DNA of 6,834 nt, taken from NCBI GenBank assembly GCA_003523945.1, contig DOFS01000551.1, positions 1 to 6,834 on the forward strand, in the 5' to 3' direction. Each line of letters starts with the position of its first letter. Position 1 is the first letter of the stretch. Shown here piece by piece: positions 1 through 6,317 of the stretch. The DNA comes from Nitrospiraceae bacterium (GTDB lineage: Bacteria > Nitrospirota > Nitrospiria > Nitrospirales > UBA8639). The translations under genes and the position numbers were made by a program. Under the pieces are notes generated by a model. That model had not been told where the DNA came from and made no database searches. It saw only the letters and a program-made list of their open reading frames with translations.

Positions 1-212
1 TGGACTTGAGAGACGAGGCGCTTGGCATCTTGTAGGTATTGTTCCCTGCCTGTCTGGTGCAAAAGTTCTAGATAGTTACAAACGGCAAACGCATCGGTCC
101 AGAGATAGCGACGGGGCGGTCGAGCCGGGGAAGTCAGGCCCGTCCGCTCAGCGAACCCGGTCATAATTGCCTCAATGGTGGATGTGTTATTCATAGTGTG
201 AACTTCGTTCAT
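1..212 (-). CDS. Conserved hypothetical protein, N-terminal part (runs off the left edge)
   Basis: About 70 N-terminal residues are in the window and the frame is still open at base 1. The translation has the segment PPRRYLWTDAFAVCNYLELL followed by an amphipathic helix (GREQYLQDAKRLVSQV). From memory this resembles a widespread bacterial family of uncharacterised proteins that begin with an 'RRYLWTDAFAV.NFLEL' block and appear to be helical-repeat (alpha/alpha-toroid, six-hairpin-like) proteins. The family recollection is moderate and no reaction can be assigned. The ATG at 212 is preferred because AAGGA (217-221) lies four bases upstream. A second in-frame ATG at 194 would remove MNEVHT but has no clear ribosome binding site. 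The gene points the same way as the big operon but is separated from it by about 1 kb of mostly non-coding DNA, so it is probably transcribed separately. Confidence 0.75.
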   Translation of the reverse strand, partial: MNEVHTMNNTSTIEAIMTGFAERTGLTSPARPPRRYLWTDAFAVCNYLELLHQTGREQYLQDAKRLVSQV

Positions 213-216
213 GCGA

Positions 217-258
217 TCCTTGGGAGTAATATAGTATTTTAACTTTCAACTTAGACAA
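217..258 (-). promoter_or_regulatory. Possible sigma70-type promoter and Shine-Dalgarno site of the left-edge gene
   Basis: Read on the minus strand, TTGTCT (258-253) and TACTAT (236-231) are separated by 16 bases. Each matches its consensus box at four of six positions. The predicted transcription start near 224 gives a leader of about 12 bases that contains AAGGA (221-217) before the ATG at 212. The stretch is AT-rich compared with its surroundings. The boxes are weak and the leader is very short, so the promoter part is tentative; the Shine-Dalgarno part is firmer. Confidence 0.3.
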
Positions 259-266
259 TTCAAACT

Positions 267-320
267 CCCTCGCCCTTCCAGGGGTTTGTTCCGAAGAGGA
301 ACGAACAGGCGGGGTGAGGG
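267..320. repeat. Imperfect long hairpin, REP/MITE-like
   Basis: The outer arms are CCCTCGCCC (267-275) and GGGTGAGGG (312-320), which pair with one mismatch. The inner arms are GTTTGTTCC (284-292) and GGAACGAAC (298-306), which pair fully if one G-T wobble is allowed, around the 5-base loop GAAGA. The element is GC-rich, lies between genes and has no T-run on either side, so it does not look like an intrinsic terminator. Arms of the type CCCTC(A/G)CCC...GGGTGAGGG are common in dispersed intergenic palindromes of environmental bacteria. Calling this one a copy of a dispersed family is inference, as only one copy is in the window. Confidence 0.5.
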
Positions 321-376
321 TAAAGGCTCATCGAATAGTTAACCCGCTATAATCTGCAGAATTCTGCCACTGCGAT

Positions 377-556
377 TCATCCATCCGCGTTGCGGGCAGG
401 AATCACCTTAGTGAGCAAAAACACGAGCATGCAATTCTGAGCATGCTCGTTCACGATGTGGGCATGCGGCGCCCAGGCGCGACACGTGCCACCGTCGGCG
501 TTCAAGTTCGCACCCATCAGGGTGCCAGGGTGAATGCGGTCGAGCAAAGCTGGCAT
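377..556 (-). pseudogene. Remnant of the N-terminus of a GH13 glucan-branching-type enzyme (CBM48-like region)
   Basis: The minus-strand frame from the ATG at 556 to the TGA at 377 encodes 59 residues. It starts MPALLDRIHPGTLMGANLNA and continues DGGTCRAWAPHAHIV. The pattern 'MGA.L...GG..FR.WAP.A..V' is the hallmark start of the CBM48 domain that precedes the catalytic barrel in 1,4-alpha-glucan branching enzymes and related GH13 proteins. Here the usual Phe of 'FR.WAP' is Cys. After HAHIV the translation (NEHAQNCMLV...) no longer resembles the family, and a stop follows. The catalytic barrel, several hundred residues, is absent downstream. The break coincides with the inverted repeat at 423-450. 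Start support is weak: only a GGA about nine bases upstream. It is best read as a truncated, non-functional gene fragment; expression as a 59-residue peptide is possible but unsupported. Confidence 0.6.
412..450 (-). repeat. Perfect 10-bp inverted repeat with a flanking T-run on the minus strand
   Basis: ACGAGCATGC (423-432) and GCATGCTCGT (441-450) are exact reverse complements around an 8-base loop. On the minus strand the second arm is followed by GTTTTTG, so the structure resembles a factor-independent terminator for leftward transcripts. It lies inside the branching-enzyme remnant, exactly where family similarity ends. It could therefore be a terminator, or a palindrome at a deletion or insertion junction. 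A third GCATGC lies nearby at 462-467. Confidence 0.5.
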
Positions 557-1134
557 AGGAATAAGTCCAACTATGTCCTATGCACATTCATGCTAAACAA
601 CAATCAGCCGACTGGGTAAAACATTTATGGCTAAGAGATACAAATTATTCGACATCCCACAGCTCGCCTGAATTCGTAATCCTAAGCACTCATACCATTC
701 GGCGAGGACATGCTGAAATGGCTTTTAAGTCGGCGGCCTGTTTGGGGAACTACTGGCGTCCATTGGCTCGGCTTTCTGGACAGATAGATCACGTCACCTG
801 TTCATACCCCTCACGGCCGTCCCATGCGAGCACGTAGCGCATTCAGTCGGCTAACCAAGGGGTTCCACGATTCACTTGTCTGGAGATCCGTCCGATGGCC
901 AAACGATTCTAGGTGTCACAATTACAAATCCGTTTAGCTATTTGGCTTCGGTCGTGAGCAATCGCTCTCTTCGGTAGTAAATGCACCCAGTCTTCCCCCC
1001 TGCATTTTTTCAGGTCTGTCTCCAGCAATGTACCCACGTTGGTCAATGCCGAGCAACAGACGGCTTGTCCACTTTTTCTTTCACAGGAACTACCGCATAT
1101 ACACTTCATGCCACATGAAAGTTACCCGCACAAC
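557..1134. other. About 580 bases without a supported gene
   Basis: All frames were read. The longest open stretches (plus 580-837, minus 909-1109, plus from 1028) have no recognisable motif, no convincing Shine-Dalgarno site and irregular composition (Cys-, Arg- and Ser-rich out-of-frame style). A short minus-strand string around 789-839 (RYVLAWDGREGYEQVT, then stop) looks protein-like but is preceded in frame by a TGA, so it could be the tail of a decayed gene. No tRNA, CRISPR or transposon end was seen. A minor 5-bp inverted repeat, TTCAT...ATGAA, lies at 1105-1119. The region is probably decayed intergenic DNA. Confidence 0.5.
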
Positions 1135-1168
1135 AAAAAAAAACGGAGATTGCGACTTGCAAGCAATC
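1135..1168 (-). terminator. Factor-independent terminator of the vWA/M23 operon
   Basis: On the minus strand, GATTGC (1168-1163), a 9-base loop and GCAATC (1153-1148) form a perfect 6-bp stem. After four bases (TCCG) comes a run of nine T (1143-1135). It starts about 40 bases after the TAG stop of the NHL-vWA gene. The stem is only half GC and the T-run is slightly offset, so it is of moderate strength. On the plus strand the same stem is followed by ACTTTTTC, so it may also stop rightward transcription. Confidence 0.7.
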
Positions 1169-1209
1169 ACTTTTTCTAGCACGGCACGGGTGCAAGACGT
1201 CCTAATAAA

Positions 1210-3801
1210 CTACCTTTTTTTACGTCTAGTTTTATTCTTAATCTTTGAAGTTCCTGAGGGTGGAATATACATTTGGAAGTAGCGTTCTCTTTGGAAGCGG
1301 TGTCCGGATCGAGTTATCCCTTGGACCGAAACTTTGGCTTGGAAAAATCCGTCCGTTTTACCTTTACCTAATGCCACCTGGATTAACGATTCTTGGCGAG
1401 ATTTTGAAATTTTTCCAGTAATTTTCTGGAATATTTGCTTAGCACGGTACTTCTTTTTTTTCGGTAACTTCTGTAGGGAATCCAGGTCTAACTTTTGGAA
1501 TCGCTCAAGCAACTTCGTTAAGCTCTCTCTTGGCTCAATTATTTCCGCCCTTGATCGCACGATCTTTGAACCTAGACCAAAATCCCTTAGACTCAACCTT
1601 ATTTGCATTGCATCATCTAATTGCAAAGGAGGAGGTACGATTGGGGGGGCGGGCTTAGGAAAACACATCGGACTAAGCTGAGCTCGTGCGCCGGTGGGGG
1701 GATGGATCTCCTTAGATTTGCCTTTTTTGTGGACTTGTGTGATCTTCCATACCGGTTGAATCTCTGACTCGACTGAAATACTCAGGAATGCCACTTCGCG
1801 CCTTACTGAGGCCTTAATAAGTCGCATGTGAATGTACCATTTCCCCGGCTTTTCCCATCGCGTTCCCCGCAAAGAAACTCTAAAGGCCTGGTAGCCTGGT
1901 CGCTCAATGTGATGCTCAAAGAGGTTGCTTCGCAAAGCTCGCCCATCGGGGCCCACGAGATACACCTCAAACATAGAATCATAGTGTTCCCAGGTTAAGA
2001 TAAAGATTGCGTTAAACTCTGAATCAGACAAATAGAAGGGTAGTTTTATTTCCTGTCCGTGCCCAACCTCAACCCGAGGGTCGAGGATGAATTGCTGCCC
2101 AGATACGGTGCTCAAGATCTGAGTAAAAAACTTTGGTAGCAAACTTTCATCTTCGTCTGTAACTTGAAAGTAGCCACCATTGACCGTCGCTAAATCTAGG
2201 AGCTTTTGAGTATCGAGCAATTCTGGTAGTCCTAGGCCAACTGTGAATACTCGTATAGATCCCCTGGGCAAGGAAATGTCACTGATCATGGGGGACGTAT
2301 TTTCCTTTCCATCGGTAAGGACAATTATTTCTTTCCTAGCTATCTCCGAACCAGCAAGCTGGGTAAGGGCAAGTTGAAGGCCAGCGCCGATAGATGTCAT
2401 GCCTCTAGGGATAATCGAGGATACTGCTGTGCGCACCATATCCGCGTTCGCTTCAGTCAAGGTTGTGCGGGGGAACTCGACAGATGCACTATTAGAAAAA
2501 CTCACAACCGACAGTTCGTCAACTCCCCGCCATGAGGCAACGTCTATAAACATACCAACAGCCTGACGCATTCGCTCGATCTTGCTCATTTCGCCCGAAG
2601 ACTGAAGCATGCTTCCGGAACGGTCAATGACCAGAGCAATTGTCGCAGGCTGCGGGGAAAAGCCTTCCCCCCTGAGCCCAGTCGTAAGCGAAACTGCTTC
2701 TGTATGAGCTAGATTAAGACGCAATTGGCCGACCGCGAGACCTGCTGTGGTAGGTGCGAACATTACCAGTAACTGCAAGCTACTATTTCCTGGGACAGTC
2801 TGCGGAAAAGCAGCAGTGGTGGCGTCTAAATGGAACTGTGACCCACTGATATCGACACTTGATATTTGCACATCGGTCTGACTTGGGTTGTGTACAACTA
2901 CGGGTAGAGGTAATCGATAACCGATACCCACAGAGCCAAACTCAAGTCTTGATCGCTCTAAAAAAGGTAAACTGGATGTTACATCTAACTGGACGATGTA
3001 AAGCTTGTTTGCCCCTGCGTCGCAAGCCAACAAACGAGCATTTTTGTCGAGCTTGATTTTGTATAACTCATGCGGAACACCGGAAGGCAATATAAGGCTC
3101 TCCTGTAAATTGCCTTCAAAGTCAAACGAAGAAATCCGAGCGTGCTGACTTTCCGAAACATAAACTAAGCTTGCGTTTGGATCGACCGTAAGGCCACGTG
3201 GTGCTTGGAGTTGCCCAGGAAGCACTCCGTAACTACCGAAGGTAAATTCGTTGAAATCTGTGTCATACCGGAATACTTGGTGGCGTCCTGCGTCGGCAAC
3301 CCAGAAATATCCACCTCCCGTTGCGATTGCGGACGGCGAGCTCCAGTTTGGGTTGGAAAAATACTCAAAAGTGGTACTATCCGTGATATTAACCTTGAGT
3401 ATTCGCTTCTGATCCATGTCGAGTACAAGTACTTTGTTAGAGTCTTCTGCAATCACATCGACAAGGTTGCCGATTGGCGTAACCCCTGAAAACAATGAAA
3501 TCGAGTTCTGAAATGTCCACGACCCCCCTGCGCTCTTGTAGATGTCCAAATGTTTATTCCAGGTATCTGCTACCACGAGTCTGTTTTGGGTTGTGAAGCA
3601 GAGTCCAGAAGGAAAAAGGAATCCTTCGTGATTAGGTTCGGTGCCCTCTGCGCCAACAGTTTCGATTAGCGCAGGTTTTTGGCCCGCGAGGTCAAAAAAG
3701 GCAATTCGATGATTGCCAGTATCTGCCACGGCCGCAATTTGACCATGTACCGCCACCCCCTGTGGTACTCTAAGACCGCCAATTGGTTCGAGAACTCTCA
3801 T
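1210..3801 (-). CDS. Multidomain NHL-propeller / ASH-like / von Willebrand factor A protein
   Basis: This is an 863-residue protein. Residues 5-273 hold about six NHL-type repeats, each with a 'P.G(L/V)' start and a VAD(T/A)(G/W)N/R..(I/V/L) core, for example VADTGNHRIAFFD (25-37) and VADAGRHQVFRYD (168-180); a six-bladed propeller is likely. Residues ~285-380 match the ASH/choice-of-anchor-D pattern (LEFGSVGIG ... FAPTTAG ... GLRGEGF). Residues ~386-565 are a vWA domain with a full MIDAS: D393-x-S395-x-S397, T469 and D497 (LTDGKE). Residues ~570-680 form a beta-sandwich-like segment, then a Pro-rich linker (~715-726), another beta-rich part and a very basic end (TRRKKR). NHL and ASH modules usually bind protein, and vWA MIDAS domains bind ligands through a divalent metal, so adhesion or scaffolding is likely. 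The ATG at 3801 is well supported: GAGGG (3809-3813) lies seven bases upstream, and the ATG shares one base with the preceding TAA. The propeller starts at once, with no signal peptide or membrane segment. Confidence 0.92.
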   Translation of the reverse strand: MRVLEPIGGLRVPQGVAVHGQIAAVADTGNHRIAFFDLAGQKPALIETVGAEGTEPNHEGFLFPSGLCFTTQNRLVVADTWNKHLDIYKSAGGSWTFQNSISLFSGVTPIGNLVDVIAEDSNKVLVLDMDQKRILKVNITDSTTFEYFSNPNWSSPSAIATGGGYFWVADAGRHQVFRYDTDFNEFTFGSYGVLPGQLQAPRGLTVDPNASLVYVSESQHARISSFDFEGNLQESLILPSGVPHELYKIKLDKNARLLACDAGANKLYIVQLDVTSSLPFLERSRLEFGSVGIGYRLPLPVVVHNPSQTDVQISSVDISGSQFHLDATTAAFPQTVPGNSSLQLLVMFAPTTAGLAVGQLRLNLAHTEAVSLTTGLRGEGFSPQPATIALVIDRSGSMLQSSGEMSKIERMRQAVGMFIDVASWRGVDELSVVSFSNSASVEFPRTTLTEANADMVRTAVSSIIPRGMTSIGAGLQLALTQLAGSEIARKEIIVLTDGKENTSPMISDISLPRGSIRVFTVGLGLPELLDTQKLLDLATVNGGYFQVTDEDESLLPKFFTQILSTVSGQQFILDPRVEVGHGQEIKLPFYLSDSEFNAIFILTWEHYDSMFEVYLVGPDGRALRSNLFEHHIERPGYQAFRVSLRGTRWEKPGKWYIHMRLIKASVRREVAFLSISVESEIQPVWKITQVHKKGKSKEIHPPTGARAQLSPMCFPKPAPPIVPPPLQLDDAMQIRLSLRDFGLGSKIVRSRAEIIEPRESLTKLLERFQKLDLDSLQKLPKKKKYRAKQIFQKITGKISKSRQESLIQVALGKGKTDGFFQAKVSVQGITRSGHRFQRERYFQMYIPPSGTSKIKNKTRRKKR

Positions 3802-3813
3802 TATTGAACCCTC
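3801..3813 (-). promoter_or_regulatory. Shine-Dalgarno site and TAATG translational coupling between the M23 and vWA genes
   Basis: GAGGG (3813-3809) lies inside the last codons of the M23 gene. It is seven bases from the ATG, which shares its A with the upstream TAA stop (TAATG). This fixes the start of the vWA gene and implies that ribosomes finishing the M23 gene re-initiate on it, keeping the two products in ratio. Confidence 0.8.
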
Positions 3814-6230
3814 ACGCTGATCGGAACTCGCGTTCCGACACCATCAAGGATGTCCGAATAGGTTACAAGGTAAAAGTCATGGATACCCGCCGGCTTGTTG
3901 CCGTTTGAGTCTATCGTCAGATCAACATTGGTCGGTACACCAATTTCCAACTCGTCTGTTCGACTGGGCCTCACAGTCCACCCCGATGGGGCACCTGCGA
4001 GTTCGATATGAAAGTTATCAATGACATCGGCGACATTTTCTGTGCGATTTATCACTTCGATGGTCACAGGAAAGAAGTCATACTCAGGGGTAATTGCCGG
4101 ATCTGGGAGACCACTCACTAACCGAACATCGGCTCCGACAATGATAGTCTCTCTTGCGATGTGGCCAACGAAGTCATAAACCTCAACCACGATACTAACG
4201 GGCCCCCCTTCACGTCCGACGGGGGGTCGTCCGCGCATGTAGAGCTGGTAGTTAGAATTTGCATTACCGGGACGCGCCTGCCCTTCCGCCGTAAAGAAAT
4301 CATCCAAATGAGGATTAGTGCCGGGGATGAAATACCAAAACTCGAACGAACGATTAAACATCCCTGCTGAATCGTTAATGCGCATACCAAATGGGGCCAA
4401 ATAAGACCCTGTACCACTTATGTGATCTGGGTGGGCTCGATCACGACAATGAACGATTATGTCAGCTTGGTTAACAATACCTGTGGGAAGTGCAGCCAAT
4501 CGGGCTGGCTGATTGGCCGGCTCCGCTCGGCGCAGATAGACACCTACGATCTGCGGATATTCGCCCGGGTGCGGAGGTCGAATAAATAAATGATCGTCGC
4601 GCAGGTCCAATATGGTGAGTGGGTTCATGATCACTAGTTCATCCCCAACCAAGACCTGGTATTCAAAATGCAAGTGGATATTTCCCCGCTTGGTGCCCAC
4701 ATCTGACATATCGCCTAGCTTGGCTCCCTGTAACACGAGCGTGCCGTTTGATAAATTCAAGGGATTTGCGCAGTGAAGGTAACGCGTCGTTAATGTCCGA
4801 CTATGCTTTACCCGCATAGGATGCCCCGTCCCTTTCTCAAAGAGGCCGGACGCAGCAGCAACAACATGTGTAGGTAGATTTTCTGAGGTTCCTGGAGTTC
4901 TACGAGAACCGATATCAATACCGGCATGAAGCCGTGTTCCAAAATCCCCTGCATGACCGGATTCCATAAATGCCCCAGTCATCCGTATGTCATCCCTCTT
5001 TAGTCGTACGGGATACCACCAGCGATGATAATCGATTGCGATCGCATTATTTTCAGTTATCCTATAAAAATCTCCTGGGTATCCCGGTTTTGCGGCTGGA
5101 TTCCCATCCCGATCCAGAAGCTCCAGTTCGATTGTAAATGCCCCTATTGCTTTCCAGCCTACGTAATTGCCACCGAAGACATCTCCCTCCGTGATAATTC
5201 CGTCCCAAACAAATGAATCAACCGGATTTGGTGAAACCTTCTCGGTCCTGTAGACGACCGCTCCCATTGGGGGAGAAGATCCATAGGGGTAGACCATGCT
5301 CTGCCGGATCGTAAGTCTGACGATCCAGGCTCCTCCATAGACAGGGCTATTCCCAACATTGCCAAGAGAGTAATAAATGGGAATATCAATGTTAGGAGCT
5401 GCTTCCTGGTTAAAGAGACCCCCACCCTGGCTGTCATCCCAATTAGAAATGTACGGCGAACTTGTCGTGGGGCCTATGATACTGAGTTGAGGTGGTGCAG
5501 CTGCAAGGTAGATACGTGTGAACGCAGAATGCTCGCCGGGAAGGCCTATTCGCAAGCCTGTTGTAGCAATCTCGTTATCTGTGACTTTGACGCGAAAGGT
5601 GTACATCCCCTGTTCTTCGACTGAGACCACAGTTCCCAGCGGAAGAAAGAGAGGGTCGGGGATATCGGCAAGACCAGAGGCGGCCACTTCGACTACACTG
5701 TTAGGGTTCGCCGTTGCTGGCTGTGATTCTAATGCCCAGGAGAACTTTAGCGGTCCCTCGTGATCAGGATAAATACTATCCGGATCTGAGCTCGCCGAAG
5801 CATGCAATTGAATGTCTTCTAGAACAGTTCCTCCTGCATCAAGGGTAACGATATGGTCAGGCCCGGCATTAGCAACCGGGTCGTGGTTAATGATGAACTG
5901 GACTCTATAAAATTCAACCCATGCGCTTTCGTAATCTGAACGCCACTCCAAGACCGCATACATGTACCGTTCGGTCTTGCGCAAATTTTCCCACCATACA
6001 GGGTCGGTCCGAAGAATGGCGGGATCCGCAAGAGTTGGTTCCACATCGACAAACATCTCCAAACCCTCATAGTAATTTAGATACGTTCGTCCTGCCTGTC
6101 CATCTAAAAGTATTTGGGATGTGGCCCAACGAGTCCTCGCGAAGTAGTTACTCCCGGACCAGAAGGCGATTCCCGGAAAAGGGGTTGAATGGTGTATCCA
6201 AAATGTATCCAAAGTATCTCCACCCCGCAT
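3801..6230 (-). CDS. PKD / M23 (LytM-type) metallopeptidase multidomain protein
   Basis: This protein has 809 residues. Residues 1-115 are an unrecognised aromatic-rich domain. Residues ~118-245 are PKD-like (PVANAGPDHIVTLDAGG ... YTFRVKVTDN). Residues ~335-375 resemble a FlgD-type Ig strand pattern (FVWDG ... GAFTIELELLDRDGN). Residues ~425-540 are an M23 peptidase domain: the metal motif H435-A-G-I-D439, the catalytic His in RYLH486, and the H519-L-H521-F-E motif. All catalytic and zinc residues of LytM-type endopeptidases are present, so peptidoglycan or peptide cross-bridge cleavage is expected. Residues ~560-700 and ~715-809 look like Ig-type domains, the last with a NEW3-like pattern (GAPSGWTV ... 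PTNVDLTI ... AGIHDFYLVTYS). The ATG at 6230 gives the longest frame but has no Shine-Dalgarno site and directly follows an in-frame TGA. A TTG at 6212 with GGTGGAG (6218-6224) five bases upstream is a better-supported start. No signal peptide is visible from either. Confidence 0.9.
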   Translation of the reverse strand: MRGGDTLDTFWIHHSTPFPGIAFWSGSNYFARTRWATSQILLDGQAGRTYLNYYEGLEMFVDVEPTLADPAILRTDPVWWENLRKTERYMYAVLEWRSDYESAWVEFYRVQFIINHDPVANAGPDHIVTLDAGGTVLEDIQLHASASSDPDSIYPDHEGPLKFSWALESQPATANPNSVVEVAASGLADIPDPLFLPLGTVVSVEEQGMYTFRVKVTDNEIATTGLRIGLPGEHSAFTRIYLAAAPPQLSIIGPTTSSPYISNWDDSQGGGLFNQEAAPNIDIPIYYSLGNVGNSPVYGGAWIVRLTIRQSMVYPYGSSPPMGAVVYRTEKVSPNPVDSFVWDGIITEGDVFGGNYVGWKAIGAFTIELELLDRDGNPAAKPGYPGDFYRITENNAIAIDYHRWWYPVRLKRDDIRMTGAFMESGHAGDFGTRLHAGIDIGSRRTPGTSENLPTHVVAAASGLFEKGTGHPMRVKHSRTLTTRYLHCANPLNLSNGTLVLQGAKLGDMSDVGTKRGNIHLHFEYQVLVGDELVIMNPLTILDLRDDHLFIRPPHPGEYPQIVGVYLRRAEPANQPARLAALPTGIVNQADIIVHCRDRAHPDHISGTGSYLAPFGMRINDSAGMFNRSFEFWYFIPGTNPHLDDFFTAEGQARPGNANSNYQLYMRGRPPVGREGGPVSIVVEVYDFVGHIARETIIVGADVRLVSGLPDPAITPEYDFFPVTIEVINRTENVADVIDNFHIELAGAPSGWTVRPSRTDELEIGVPTNVDLTIDSNGNKPAGIHDFYLVTYSDILDGVGTRVPISVRVQ
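6212..6224 (-). promoter_or_regulatory. Shine-Dalgarno site pointing to a TTG start of the M23 gene
   Basis: GGTGGAG (6224-6218) is followed by five bases and then an in-frame TTG (6212-6210), codon 7 of the longest frame. The upstream ATG at 6230 is preceded by TTAAACGCTTAGTTTGA, which has no purine-rich site. The real product may therefore begin at residue 7 (803 residues). Confidence 0.45.
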
Positions 6231-6317
6231 TCAAACTAAGCGTTTAATAAGTCAGCCTCCCCTTTTGATTTTTTTACTAAGAAACCCATAAATGGGTGAA
6301 GCAGCCATTTCCCCAAC
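6231..6317 (-). other. Gap with small palindrome, orphan Shine-Dalgarno site and short frames
   Basis: This 87-base gap holds ACCCAT (6284-6289) and ATGGGT (6292-6297), a perfect 6-bp stem followed on the minus strand by TTCTT: at best a weak terminator or attenuator. It also holds a strong AAAAGGGGAGG site with no ATG, GTG or TTG at proper distance in the frame of the M23 gene. Two short frames cross it: an 18-residue one (6308-6252), and a 29-residue one starting with GTG at 6325 and ending at 6236, which overlaps the preceding stop. Neither resembles a known peptide. Confidence 0.4.

Noticed and set aside
580..837. 85-residue plus-strand open frame
   Set aside because: No recognisable motif, no convincing ribosome binding site, uneven composition, and it lies in a region with no conserved coding signal in any frame.
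909..1109. 66-residue minus-strand open frame (Cys-rich start, then DWVHLLPKRAIAHDRSQI)
   Set aside because: The middle looks faintly protein-like, but no family is recognised, the start lacks a Shine-Dalgarno site, and it would lie downstream of the operon terminator.
1028..1282. 84-residue plus-strand open frame crossing the terminator and the end of the vWA gene
   Set aside because: It runs antisense through the operon terminator and the basic tail of the vWA gene and has no domain features; it is a chance open frame.
5921..6247. 108-residue plus-strand open frame opposite the start of the M23 gene
   Set aside because: It is antisense to a well-supported coding frame and shows no motif; shadow frame.
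6284..6297. Strong terminator between the partial gene and the M23 gene
   Set aside because: The stem is only 6 bp with a 2-base loop and is followed by TTCTTAGTAAAAAAA rather than a T-run on the minus strand, so readthrough is likely and an operon remains the better reading.
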